DNA of 19,075 nucleotides, from NCBI GenBank assembly GCA_041571375.1, contig JBFFUJ010000019.1:1-19075 (forward strand). Reading direction: 5' to 3'. The notes beneath the pieces were generated by a model. It worked only from the letters and a program-made list of their open reading frames with translations, made no database searches and was not told the origin of the DNA. This stretch comes from CALKKN01 sp041571375. Its GTDB lineage: Bacteria > Pseudomonadota > Gammaproteobacteria > Xanthomonadales > SZUA-36. Made by a program: the position numbers and the translations under genes. The first letter of the stretch is position 1. Each line of letters begins with the position of its first letter. Of the stretch, positions 6,380 to 13,602 are shown piece by piece.

Positions 6380-7654
6380 GTGGCTGACGAGCTTCTCAGT
6401 CGCCGGCAGCGGGCCCTGGGGCCTGCTTACCGGCTGTTCTACGACGAACCATTGCATCTGGTGCGCGGCGAGCACGTCTGGCTGTTCGACGCCGACGGCC
6501 GCCGCTATCTGGACTGCTACAACAACGTGCCTTCGGTCGGGCACTGCCACCCGCGGGTGGTGGAGGCACTGAGCCGGCAGGCGGCGACCCTGAACACCCA
6601 CACGCGATACCTCCACGAGCGTGTCGTCCAGTACGCGGAGCGGCTGAGCGCCACGCTGCCCGATAAGTTGTCGGTGTGCATGTTCGTCTGCACGGGAACC
6701 GAAGCCAACGACCTCGCTTTGCGCATGGCGCGGGCCGTGACGGGCAATGATGGCGTCGTCGTCACCGGGCATGCGTACCACGGCAACTCCACGGCGGTTT
6801 TCGAACTGTCGACCGAGGAATACCCGGCTGGCGAGCGGCCGCCGCATCTGGCCACGGTGGAGGCGCCCTGCGGTTACCGCGGTCGCTTCGCAGGCGCACC
6901 CGACCAGGCGCTCCGCTATGCCGGCATGGTGGATGACGCCGTCGCGGCGCTCGCGGAACAGGGCCACCGGCCGGCGCTTTTCATCACGGACAACGCCTTC
7001 AGTTCGGACGGCGTGCTGACACCTGAGCCCGCTTACCTGCAGGACGCTTACCGGCGCATCCGGGCGGCGGGCGGGTTGGCCATCGCCGACGAGGTGCAGT
7101 CGGGGCTGTGCCGCCTCGGCGATCACTTCTGGGGCTTCGAGGACGCGGCGGTGGTCCCGGATATCGTGACCATGGGCAAGCCGCTCGGCGACGGTCATCC
7201 GCTGGCCGCCGTGGTCACCACGCAGGAGATCGCGCAGCGTTTTGCCCACCGGTACGCTTATTTCAATACCTTCGGCGGCAATCCGGTCTCGGCGGCAGTC
7301 GGCCTGGCGGTTCTGGAGGTCATCGAACAGGAGGGTTTGCTGGGCCGCGTGCACGACGTCGGCGAGTCGCTCGGGGCCTCGTTGCGGGGCCTGGGCGAGC
7401 GGCACGAGTGCGTCGGGGATGTGCGCGGAAAAGGGCTGTTCTACGGCGTCGAGGTCGTCGCTGATCGGACATCGCGCGAGCCGGACCGGGGCCGGGCGCA
7501 CGCGATTCGCGAACACCTCCGGCGTCATGGCGTTCTCGTCGGGGCCACCGGCCCTCACGGCAACGTCATCAAGATCCGGCCGCCGCTGGTCTTCGGCACG
7601 CAGCACGCGGACCTGCTGGTCGGGCGCCTGGATCAGGCCCTCTCAGCGTGCTGA
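6380..7654 (+). CDS. Class III PLP-dependent aminotransferase (AGXT2-like)
   Basis: The 424-residue protein is a complete fold-type I class III aminotransferase. Motifs in order: YDEPLHLVRGEHVWLFDADG (21-40), CTGTEAND (104-111) for phosphate binding, HAYHGNS (131-137), D237 in IADEVQSG contacting the pyridine nitrogen, and the PLP lysine K267 in TMGKPLGDGHP. It resembles alanine-glyoxylate aminotransferase 2 and ethanolamine-phosphate phospho-lyase, which share this fold; the substrate cannot be decided here. No fused kinase domain is present. The start is GTG at 6380, the first possible start after an in-frame stop at 6359, and has no ribosome binding site; it lies two bases after the stop of the synthetase remnant, suggesting translational coupling. 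TspO follows after 7 bases. Confidence 0.92.
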   Translation: MADELLSRRQRALGPAYRLFYDEPLHLVRGEHVWLFDADGRRYLDCYNNVPSVGHCHPRVVEALSRQAATLNTHTRYLHERVVQYAERLSATLPDKLSVCMFVCTGTEANDLALRMARAVTGNDGVVVTGHAYHGNSTAVFELSTEEYPAGERPPHLATVEAPCGYRGRFAGAPDQALRYAGMVDDAVAALAEQGHRPALFITDNAFSSDGVLTPEPAYLQDAYRRIRAAGGLAIADEVQSGLCRLGDHFWGFEDAAVVPDIVTMGKPLGDGHPLAAVVTTQEIAQRFAHRYAYFNTFGGNPVSAAVGLAVLEVIEQEGLLGRVHDVGESLGASLRGLGERHECVGDVRGKGLFYGVEVVADRTSREPDRGRAHAIREHLRRHGVLVGATGPHGNVIKIRPPLVFGTQHADLLVGRLDQALSAC

Positions 7655-7661
7655 AGCGGTG

Positions 7662-8183
7662 ATGCAGCCGCCTGGCCCGGGTTCGAAGCCGCCGTCGACG
7701 TTACGGTACCTGACGCTCGCCGTTTTCGTCCTGCTGGTATTAGTGGCTTCGCTGCTGGCGGGCAGCTTCGAGGCCGGGGGGTGGTATCACGAAAAACTGC
7801 ACAAGCCTTCCTGGGCGCCGCCGAGCAGCGTCCTCGGCGTGCTGCGCTCGGCAGCCTACCTCACGCTGGCGCTGGCGGGCTGGAACATGTGGCAGACCGG
7901 CAGCAGGGCGCGACGGGCGGCCCTGGGCTGGTGGCTCTCGCTGCTGGCACTCGAGGTGCTCTGGGCGGGCCTGTTCTTCGGCCTGCACCGAATCGGCTGG
8001 TCCTGGTTGCTGCTGTGCCTCACCGTTGCGGTCACCGCCCAATGCATCAGGGTCTTTCATCCGATATCCCCCCGGGCCGCTCTGCTGATGCTGCCCTACC
8101 TGCTGTGGATCGTGTTCTCCTGGGCGCTCAACCTGGCGGAATGGACGATCAACGGCGGCCTGCTGGGCCGGTTTCTCGACTGA
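7662..8183 (+). CDS. TspO/MBR family membrane protein
   Basis: The 173-residue protein has five predicted membrane segments and TspO marks: GGWYHEKLHKPSWAPP (39-54), where the WY and KPSWAPP elements line the ligand pocket, and LPYLLWIVFSWALNLAEW (144-161) in the last helix. TspO proteins bind porphyrins and related tetrapyrroles and affect stress or pigment regulation. It diverges from typical members in the second helix, where GVLRSAAYLTLALAGWNMW replaces the usual G-x-x-WTxLY pattern. The ATG is 7 bases after the aminotransferase stop, so it probably shares that transcript; an in-frame GTG directly before it (7659) is an alternative. The gene converges with the VOC gene 12 bases beyond its stop. 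Confidence 0.87.
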   Translation: MQPPGPGSKPPSTLRYLTLAVFVLLVLVASLLAGSFEAGGWYHEKLHKPSWAPPSSVLGVLRSAAYLTLALAGWNMWQTGSRARRAALGWWLSLLALEVLWAGLFFGLHRIGWSWLLLCLTVAVTAQCIRVFHPISPRAALLMLPYLLWIVFSWALNLAEWTINGGLLGRFLD

Positions 8184-8197
8184 GCCGCGGCGCGGCT
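8183..8197. terminator. Small GC-rich palindrome between convergent genes (weak terminator candidate)
   Basis: AGCCGCGGCGCGGCT is a perfect palindrome around one central base, placed exactly between the convergent TspO and VOC stop codons. There is no T-run on either side, so intrinsic termination is uncertain. Confidence 0.3.
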
Positions 8198-8570
8198 ACT
8201 CGCCGGTATAGAACGCGTTCAGCTTGTTGCCGTCCAGATCGCGGAAATAGGCCGCGTAAAACCCGTCCATGCGAGGTCCCGGCGGGCCCTCGTCCTGGCC
8301 GCCCAGTTCCAGCGCCTTGTGGTAAACCTGATGCACCAGGTCCCGGGAGTCGACGACCAGCGCGATCATCGTGCCGTTCCCTGCCGTCGCGGGCTGGCCG
8401 TCGAACGGCCGGGTCACCGAGACGGCCGGCTTGTCGGGGGCCACGGCCCAGGCGATGAAGGTCCCGGGCTCCTCGAGGAAACGGCGGGCGCCGAGCAGAC
8501 CCAGCAACTCGTCGTAAAATGCGGCGGCACGCGGCAAGTCGTTCGTTCCCAGGGTGACGTATCCAATCAT
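8196..8570 (-). CDS. VOC (glyoxalase/bleomycin-resistance fold) family protein
   Basis: The 124-residue protein has the paired beta-alpha-beta-beta-beta pattern of the vicinal oxygen chelate fold. It opens MIGYVTLGTNDLPRAAAFYD, a typical first strand and helix, and ends YAAYFRDLDGNKLNAFY, the usual final strand. At the place where many members carry a metal-binding glutamate (DGNKLE) it has N118, so classical glyoxalase metal binding is doubtful. Substrate unknown. The ATG at 8570 follows GAGGAG by about 8 bases, and this start matches family proteins; the frame is open further upstream, into the NnrU gene, without support. It lies 11 bases after the NnrU stop, so the two form an operon. Confidence 0.86.
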   Translation of the reverse strand: MIGYVTLGTNDLPRAAAFYDELLGLLGARRFLEEPGTFIAWAVAPDKPAVSVTRPFDGQPATAGNGTMIALVVDSRDLVHQVYHKALELGGQDEGPPGPRMDGFYAAYFRDLDGNKLNAFYTGE

Positions 8571-8581
8571 CGTGGTTCTCC

Positions 8582-9148
8582 TCAGGTAGTGAAGGGTGCG
8601 ACACCGAACAGCCACGAATGCGCGCTGGCGAACGCGATGTACGCTGCCAGGCTGGCAACGATCAGGCCGATGTCGTTGCGCAGGGGCGCGGCGGCCGGGC
8701 GTTCCCAGGTGCCGTCGCGACGGTTGATGAGCGCGATCTCGATGACCGCCCAGATCGCGAGCCCCGCGAACAGCACGACGGAGCGGCTTTCACCGTTGGC
8801 GAACAGGTGTCCGGCGCCCCAGCAGACCACGCCGGTGAGCTGTGGGTGGCGGAGCCAGCGCTTGAGGTTGTTCGCGGGATAGGGGGCGAAGAACAGCACG
8901 AATCCGATCAGCAGCAGCAGCGCAGTCAGATGGCGGCCCCAGTCGGGGGGCAGGTAGACGGTCTCGGGGGCCGCTGCTTTCCAGCCGGAAACGATCAGGT
9001 AAATCGCCACCACCATCGACACGGTGAACAGTCCCTTGTAGGGGTTTTCACCGAGTTTTCCGATCAGCGCCTGGCGGGGACCCGGCAAGGCCGCCGGCAG
9101 CAGGTGCGTGAGGCTCCAGAGCAACACGCCGAGTGTGAGTTTCGTCAT
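8582..9148 (-). CDS. NnrU family integral membrane protein
   Basis: The 188-residue protein has about five or six hydrophobic segments. Its HPQLTGVVCWGAGHLFANGE stretch, followed by SRSVVLFAGLAIWAVIEIALINRRDG, is characteristic of NnrU, a family first noted near nitrite and nitric oxide reductase genes in denitrifiers but widespread in other bacteria. The HPxxxG and GHLxxNGE elements are shared with isoprenylcysteine-methyltransferase-like membrane proteins. No denitrification gene is visible here, so the link to nitrogen oxides should not be assumed. The ATG at 9148 has only a weak GGGGAT upstream. The VOC gene follows in the same direction after 11 bases. TAAACT about 30 bases upstream could be a -10 box, with no convincing -35. 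Confidence 0.85.
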   Translation of the reverse strand: MTKLTLGVLLWSLTHLLPAALPGPRQALIGKLGENPYKGLFTVSMVVAIYLIVSGWKAAAPETVYLPPDWGRHLTALLLLIGFVLFFAPYPANNLKRWLRHPQLTGVVCWGAGHLFANGESRSVVLFAGLAIWAVIEIALINRRDGTWERPAAAPLRNDIGLIVASLAAYIAFASAHSWLFGVAPFTT

Positions 9149-9206
9149 GGGCGAATCCCCGGGGGTGTCCGCATTCAGTTTAGCTGATCCGGAGCGTCCC
9201 GGCCGG

Positions 9207-10481
9207 TCAGGGCTGCTTGAACACCTGGCCGTCTTTCATCACGAAGGACACGCTCTGCAGGACCGCAATGTCCTCGAGCGGGTCGCCATCGACCGCAATG
9301 ATGTCGGCCAACTTGCCCGGGACGATGCTGCCCAGTTCATCCCGCACCCCCAGCAATTCGGCAGTGGTCACCGTAGCGGCCTGGATGGCCTCCATCGCCG
9401 GCATCCCGCCCTCGACCATGTAGACGAACTCGAGCGCATTGCTGCCATGCGGGGACACGCCGCAGTCGGTGCCGAACGCGATCTTCACCCCGGCCCGGTA
9501 GGCCCGTGCAAACGTGTCCTGAATCTGCGGCCCGACCCGGGCGGCCTTGGGCCTCACGACGTCGGGAAAGTATCCGGTTTCGGCGGACTTGTCCGCCACG
9601 AATCGTCCGGCGGAAATCGTCGGTACGTAATACGTGCCGTGCTCCTTCATCAGCGACATGATCTCATCGGTCATGAAGGTCCCGTGTTCGATCGACCGTA
9701 CGCCGGCCAGGACCGCCCGCTTCATGCCTTCCGAGCCGTGCGAATGGGCGGCGACGTGCATGCCGTAGTCTGTTGCGATGCGGACCACGGCCTCCAGTTC
9801 CTCGTCCGTGAACTGCGGGTTCTCGCCGCTCTTGGCCAGGCTCAGCACCCCTCCGGTTGCGGTGATCTTGATAAAGTCGGCCCCGTCCTTGTACCGCTGG
9901 CGCACGGCTTTGCGGGCATCCTCGACCCCGTTGATGACACCCTCCTCGGGCCCCGGGTCGCCGGCCAGGTCGCTGCGGTAGCCATTGGTGGGGTCGGCGT
10001 GTCCGCCGGTGGTCGCCAGGCTCTTGCCCGCCGTGTAGATGCGCGGGCCGACGGCGCGGCCCTCCTCGATCGCCTTGCGCAGGGCCACGGTGACGTTGTA
10101 GGCATCGCCGGGGTTGCGCACCGTCGTGAACCCCGCCTGCAGGGTGGTGACCGCGTGGTGCGCCGCAGTCAGTGCGAGATCGGCCTCGTTCTGCTGGAAC
10201 CGCTTGATGTATTCGTCGCGCTCGAGCTGTCCATCCAGGTGCACGTGCATGTCCATGAGCCCCGGCAGGCAGGTGTCGAGCTCGATCCGCGGCGCGTCGC
10301 CCGGCGCAGAGACGGAGCGCTCGACTTCCGCAATCCGTCCGTCGGTGACGAGGACCTCGCGTCCCTCGAGTACGCGGCCGCGTTCGACATCGACGAGGCG
10401 GGCGCATTCCAGTACGGTGCTGTCGGCCCCGGCGAGGGGACTGAGGATCAACAGGGCGATTGCGGCGATCAAACGTTTCAT
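9207..10481 (-). CDS. Exported metal-dependent amidohydrolase, Xaa-Pro dipeptidase/imidazolonepropionase-like group
   Basis: The 424-residue protein starts with a signal peptide (MKRLIAAIALLILSPLAGA, cleavage after about residue 19), so it acts in the periplasm or outside. It is an amidohydrolase-superfamily member with the full binuclear metal set: H79 and H81 (MDMHVH), a probable carbamylated K205 (DFIKITATGG), H246 (AAHSHG), H266 (SIEHGTF) and D339 (FGTDCGV). Related enzymes cleave Xaa-Pro or Xaa-Arg/Lys dipeptides or act on other amides; exact substrate unknown. GGAG lies 6 bases before the ATG. The frame is open far upstream, through the DUF819 gene, but that part is not coding in this frame. 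It is the last gene of the AmpE/BtuF-like/DUF819 operon, 23 bases after DUF819. Confidence 0.91.
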   Translation of the reverse strand: MKRLIAAIALLILSPLAGADSTVLECARLVDVERGRVLEGREVLVTDGRIAEVERSVSAPGDAPRIELDTCLPGLMDMHVHLDGQLERDEYIKRFQQNEADLALTAAHHAVTTLQAGFTTVRNPGDAYNVTVALRKAIEEGRAVGPRIYTAGKSLATTGGHADPTNGYRSDLAGDPGPEEGVINGVEDARKAVRQRYKDGADFIKITATGGVLSLAKSGENPQFTDEELEAVVRIATDYGMHVAAHSHGSEGMKRAVLAGVRSIEHGTFMTDEIMSLMKEHGTYYVPTISAGRFVADKSAETGYFPDVVRPKAARVGPQIQDTFARAYRAGVKIAFGTDCGVSPHGSNALEFVYMVEGGMPAMEAIQAATVTTAELLGVRDELGSIVPGKLADIIAVDGDPLEDIAVLQSVSFVMKDGQVFKQP

Positions 10482-10504
10482 TCTGCACTCCGGCGGTATG
10501 AGGT

Positions 10505-11725
10505 TCAGGTGACGAGCAGTTGTCCGAGGCGACCGGTGAGGATCGCCAGATAATTGCCCAGGGCATAGCCGATCATGGCCATCAGGATGGCGGCGGGCAC
10601 CAGCGATTCGCGGTGATGGGCGGCAACGATCGGGGCCGATGCCGCCCCGCCGATGTTGGCCGCCGAAGCGATGGCCAGCGTGTGGACGTCGACCCGGAAC
10701 AGCCAGGCACCGGCGAGCACGAACAGGCCGTGGATCGCGATCCACACATAAGCCATCAGGACGAAGGCGCCCATGGTCTCGAGGCTGGCGCTGCTCAGGT
10801 CCATGGTCGCCCCGATCCGCGCCACGTAGACGTAGATGATGGCCATGGCAATCGGGTGCGCCCCGGGCAACGTTCGGATCGGGGTGGCCGAAGCGAGCAG
10901 CGCCAGCGTGGTCACCAGCAGGATCAGCCAGGTGCTGGCGGTGATCACGGTCGCTCCGCCGACGACCACCGGCGGCAGGACATCCGACAGTGCCAGTGAA
11001 ATCCAGGTGAACGACAGCGCGACCAGCGAGAGGTAGAGCAGTTGCGTCATGCTCGGCGCGTGGTCCTCTTGCTGATGGTCTGCGGCCGCGCGGTCCATCA
11101 GGGCCAACCGATCGGCGGGCACCCGCATCCAGCGGTTGAAACGGTCGGCGAAGGCGCGCGAGCCCAGCAAGAGCGGCAGCCAGATCAGATACACCATCTG
11201 GTCGGCCGCCGCCGCCATGGTCAGGTGCTCCGCGGTGCCCTCGAGCGCGGCGTGGGCGGCCGTCATGTTGCCGGTGCCGCCGATCCAGCTGCCGGCCAGT
11301 GAGCCGAAGGCCTTCCAGCTGTCCGGCGGCAAGGGAAAGTGCAGCGGCCAGGAATCGGGGGTACTGATCTGCTGGCCCAGCGCATAGGCCAGGTAGCCCC
11401 CCAGGACCACGCCGATGCTGCCCAGGAGCATCACGAACACACCCTTGCCCATGATGCGAACGGCTCCGAGCACGTCGACCTTGATCAGCATCAGGCAGAT
11501 GAAAATGGGCAGTCCGTAATGACGCAGGAAGTCGTAGGCCTCGCTTTCGTAAGGGATCACGCCGGTGTTGGACAGCAGGACCGGCGTGGCATAGATGAAG
11601 ATCAGCGGCGGAAGAAACTCGAAGATCCGCCACCGGCTTCGCTGCTCGAGCCAGAACCAGAAGCTTGCGACCGCGACCAGCACGGCCATGACACCGACGG
11701 GAGACGTAATCAGGGCGCTATTCAT
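10505..11725 (-). CDS. DUF819 family membrane transporter-like protein
   Basis: The 406-residue protein is almost wholly hydrophobic, with roughly ten membrane segments, and has DUF819 features: PPLIFIYATPVLLSNTGVIP near the N-terminus, GSLAGSWIGGTGNMTAAHAA in the middle and SAANIGGAASAPIVAAHHR near the C-terminus. The two glycine-rich GGTGN and NIGGAASAP elements look like paired re-entrant hairpins, as in some anion and amino-acid permeases. Substrate is unknown. The ATG at 11725 has GAGGA about 6 bases upstream; a longer frame reaching 11818 overlaps the previous gene and is rejected. It lies 7 bases after the BtuF-like gene stop and 23 bases before the amidohydrolase, so it may import a product of that enzyme (inference). 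Confidence 0.88.
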   Translation of the reverse strand: MNSALITSPVGVMAVLVAVASFWFWLEQRSRWRIFEFLPPLIFIYATPVLLSNTGVIPYESEAYDFLRHYGLPIFICLMLIKVDVLGAVRIMGKGVFVMLLGSIGVVLGGYLAYALGQQISTPDSWPLHFPLPPDSWKAFGSLAGSWIGGTGNMTAAHAALEGTAEHLTMAAAADQMVYLIWLPLLLGSRAFADRFNRWMRVPADRLALMDRAAADHQQEDHAPSMTQLLYLSLVALSFTWISLALSDVLPPVVVGGATVITASTWLILLVTTLALLASATPIRTLPGAHPIAMAIIYVYVARIGATMDLSSASLETMGAFVLMAYVWIAIHGLFVLAGAWLFRVDVHTLAIASAANIGGAASAPIVAAHHRESLVPAAILMAMIGYALGNYLAILTGRLGQLLVT

Positions 11726-11732
11726 CCTATCC

Positions 11733-12605
11733 TCACCTGCGCAGATCAGCGAACAGCTTACAGGTTTGCTCCAGCGCGTCCAGGAACCGGGGCGTTGCGC
11801 GGCTGATTTCGTCGGCATTCAGCAGGTACATCGCCTGGTTCTGTACCGCATCCAGGCTGGGCCACTCCTGCCAGGCCTGAAGCGGATTCTCTGCGCCCGG
11901 TCCGTCGGGGGCCAGGAGAACATCCGGGTTGGCGAGTATCACGGCTTCCCGCGAAACCTGAAAGGCCAGTCCGGGCTCGTCGGCGAAAATGTTGCGGCCG
12001 CCGCACAGCGCGAGGCCGCGACTGATCAGGTGTTGGCTGTTGATCGTGAACAAGGGTCTGGCGTCCACCTGGTAGAAGTAGCGTACCGGGTCGGCGGTCG
12101 CATGCTGGCGCTGCAGTTCGGACAGACGCTGCCGGAGTCTCCGGGCCTCCCGGGCGGCCTCCGGCCGGTGTCCGGTGGCCCGCCCCACCGAATCGATGAA
12201 GTCGGGGATTGCGCCGGGCGTCCGGATTTCCACGGTCCACACCGCGAGACCCAGCGCGCGCATCTGGGCGATTGCGGGAGGCGGATTACCCGAGCCCCAG
12301 GCAATGACCAGGTCGGGCTGCAGCGATACGATCCGCTCGATGTCCAGCCTGAAGGCATCGCCGATTCGGGGAACCCCGGCCGCGTCCGCCGGGTACTCGC
12401 TGTACTCGACCGTCGCGACGAGCCTGTCGCCGGCCCCGGCGGCGTAGACGCCCTCTGCCAGGTGCGGCGCCAGCGTGACAATCCTCGCGACCGGCCCGGT
12501 CAGCAGCAGTTCATCGCCGTCAGCCTGGTTCAGGCGTACTTCGACCCCGAGGGCCGCGGGTGCCCAGGCGCAAAGCAGAACGAAGTAGCGGCCGAATACC
12601 CGCAA
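11733..12605 (-). CDS. BtuF-like periplasmic cobalamin/metal-chelate-binding protein
   Basis: The 290-residue protein has a signal peptide (MRVFGRYFVLLCAWAPAALG) and no lipobox cysteine at the cleavage site, so it is a soluble periplasmic protein. RIVTLAPHLAEGVYAAGAGD, VEYSEYPADAAGVPRIGDAF and IERIVSLQPDLVIAWGSGNP mark it as a class III substrate-binding protein of the BtuF/FepB group, most like BtuF, which hands vitamin B12 to BtuCD. No BtuC or BtuD is encoded in the window. The start is TTG at 12605: an in-frame stop lies two codons upstream and no ATG or GTG follows within the signal sequence. It begins 3 bases after the AmpE-like gene stop, so translation is probably coupled. DUF819 follows after 7 bases. 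Confidence 0.88.
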   Translation of the reverse strand: MRVFGRYFVLLCAWAPAALGVEVRLNQADGDELLLTGPVARIVTLAPHLAEGVYAAGAGDRLVATVEYSEYPADAAGVPRIGDAFRLDIERIVSLQPDLVIAWGSGNPPPAIAQMRALGLAVWTVEIRTPGAIPDFIDSVGRATGHRPEAAREARRLRQRLSELQRQHATADPVRYFYQVDARPLFTINSQHLISRGLALCGGRNIFADEPGLAFQVSREAVILANPDVLLAPDGPGAENPLQAWQEWPSLDAVQNQAMYLLNADEISRATPRFLDALEQTCKLFADLRR

Positions 12606-12608
12606 GAT

Positions 12609-13490
12609 TCAGGCGAGTACACCGATGAGCAGCAGCAGGGCGAGTACGGTCAGCCACACGCCGAGCATGCGCCAAACCAGATCCATCGCCTGCTGCAGGC
12701 AAACCATAGGGCCGCTGAGTTGGTCGGCATAGCCGTCGCGTGCGGCGTGACCGGTCAGGACCACGCTTCGCGCGCTGGCCAGCAGGAAGCCGTTATCGCC
12801 TTCGAACAACCCATGGCCCTGCTCGTCGTGGTAGCGTTTCCAGGCTTTGAAAACCGAATCGAAATCAGTGGCGATGGCCAGGGACAGCGTCATCAGCTGA
12901 GCGGCGGGCCAGTCCATGATCTGCTGCAGGCGGACAAAGCGCCCCCGTTGCTCCTCGGTGACCTGCTGTTCCTCGCTGTCGAGCCAGTCGACCATCCGGT
13001 ACAGGAGCGCGCCGACGGCGCCCAGCACGGCAAACCAGAAGATGACCCCGAACCACCGCCTTAGCGCCTGCTGGAATACCGCCTCGACGGAAGCCGCGCA
13101 GCAGGCGTCCTTGTCGGCGGGGGGCGGTGAACCCAGGAATTCCGCCAGGACTGCATCGCGCTCCTGGTCGTCCGGCGCCTCGACGATTTCCGCTACGTCG
13201 GTGTCCAGGTCGCGCGGGCCGAAGCTGTACACCAGAACCGCCAACGCGAGCAGAAATGAACCCGTCGTGCCCAGCGCCGCGTACAGCACGCTGTTGATCA
13301 GCAACAGCACGACCAATGGCACCGCGATGATGATCAGGAAGCCGGCGATGTCCTGCCAGCCGGCGATGCGCCCGAAGGCGTCGTTGGCGAACCCCACCCA
13401 ACTCGTCAACCAGCGATTCTTGCGAATGCGTCCCAGTTCCCGAATGAAGTGACACAGCGCGAACGCGAGCAGAATGGCGATGATGGTCAT
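12609..13490 (-). CDS. ampE: AmpE-like inner-membrane protein
   Basis: The 293-residue protein has membrane segments at about residues 2-18, 48-70, 75-92, 145-166 and 268-291, and AmpE marks: YSFGPRDLDTDV (88-99), ALRRWFGVIFWFAVLGAVGA (142-161) and LYRMVDWL. AmpE is known from the ampDE operon, where it affects beta-lactamase induction through the cell envelope, and is related to CobD/CbiB of cobamide synthesis. Here ampD is missing on both sides; instead a BtuF-like gene follows after 3 bases. Start ATG at 13490, with GAGGA about 15 bases upstream, rather far. A promoter is visible upstream, so this is probably the first gene of the four-gene operon. Whether it serves peptidoglycan recycling or corrinoid uptake is open. 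Confidence 0.86.
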   Translation of the reverse strand: MTIIAILLAFALCHFIRELGRIRKNRWLTSWVGFANDAFGRIAGWQDIAGFLIIIAVPLVVLLLINSVLYAALGTTGSFLLALAVLVYSFGPRDLDTDVAEIVEAPDDQERDAVLAEFLGSPPPADKDACCAASVEAVFQQALRRWFGVIFWFAVLGAVGALLYRMVDWLDSEEQQVTEEQRGRFVRLQQIMDWPAAQLMTLSLAIATDFDSVFKAWKRYHDEQGHGLFEGDNGFLLASARSVVLTGHAARDGYADQLSGPMVCLQQAMDLVWRMLGVWLTVLALLLLIGVLA

Positions 13491-13535
13491 GGGCTCACGG
13501 AATCCTCAGGCGTTGTCTGCCGATCGACTGCCGCA

Positions 13536-13564
13536 ATTTTAGCAGACGCCCGCGTGCGTGACAT
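13536..13564 (-). promoter_or_regulatory. Probable promoter of the ampE operon
   Basis: On the minus strand TAAAAT (13536-13541; 5 of 6 matches) is preceded by 17 bases and ATGTCA (13559-13564; 4 of 6 matches). It lies in the 112-base gap between the NudC stop and the AmpE start, about 45 bases before the start codon. Confidence 0.5.
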
Positions 13565-13602
13565 GGCCGACCCTCCCGGCGGGCGAGCCTGCCGTGTCCG
13601 GT

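Noticed and set aside
9108..10553. 481-codon plus-strand open frame opposite the amidohydrolase
   Set aside because: Shadow of a gene with all metal ligands on the other strand.
9207..11633. 808-codon frame that would fuse an N-terminal extension to the amidohydrolase
   Set aside because: The upstream half lies in the wrong frame of the DUF819 gene; the signal peptide and ribosome binding site fix the start at 10481.
11595..13064. 489-codon plus-strand open frame opposite BtuF-like and AmpE genes
   Set aside because: Shadow frame; no recognisable domain, and two supported genes lie opposite.
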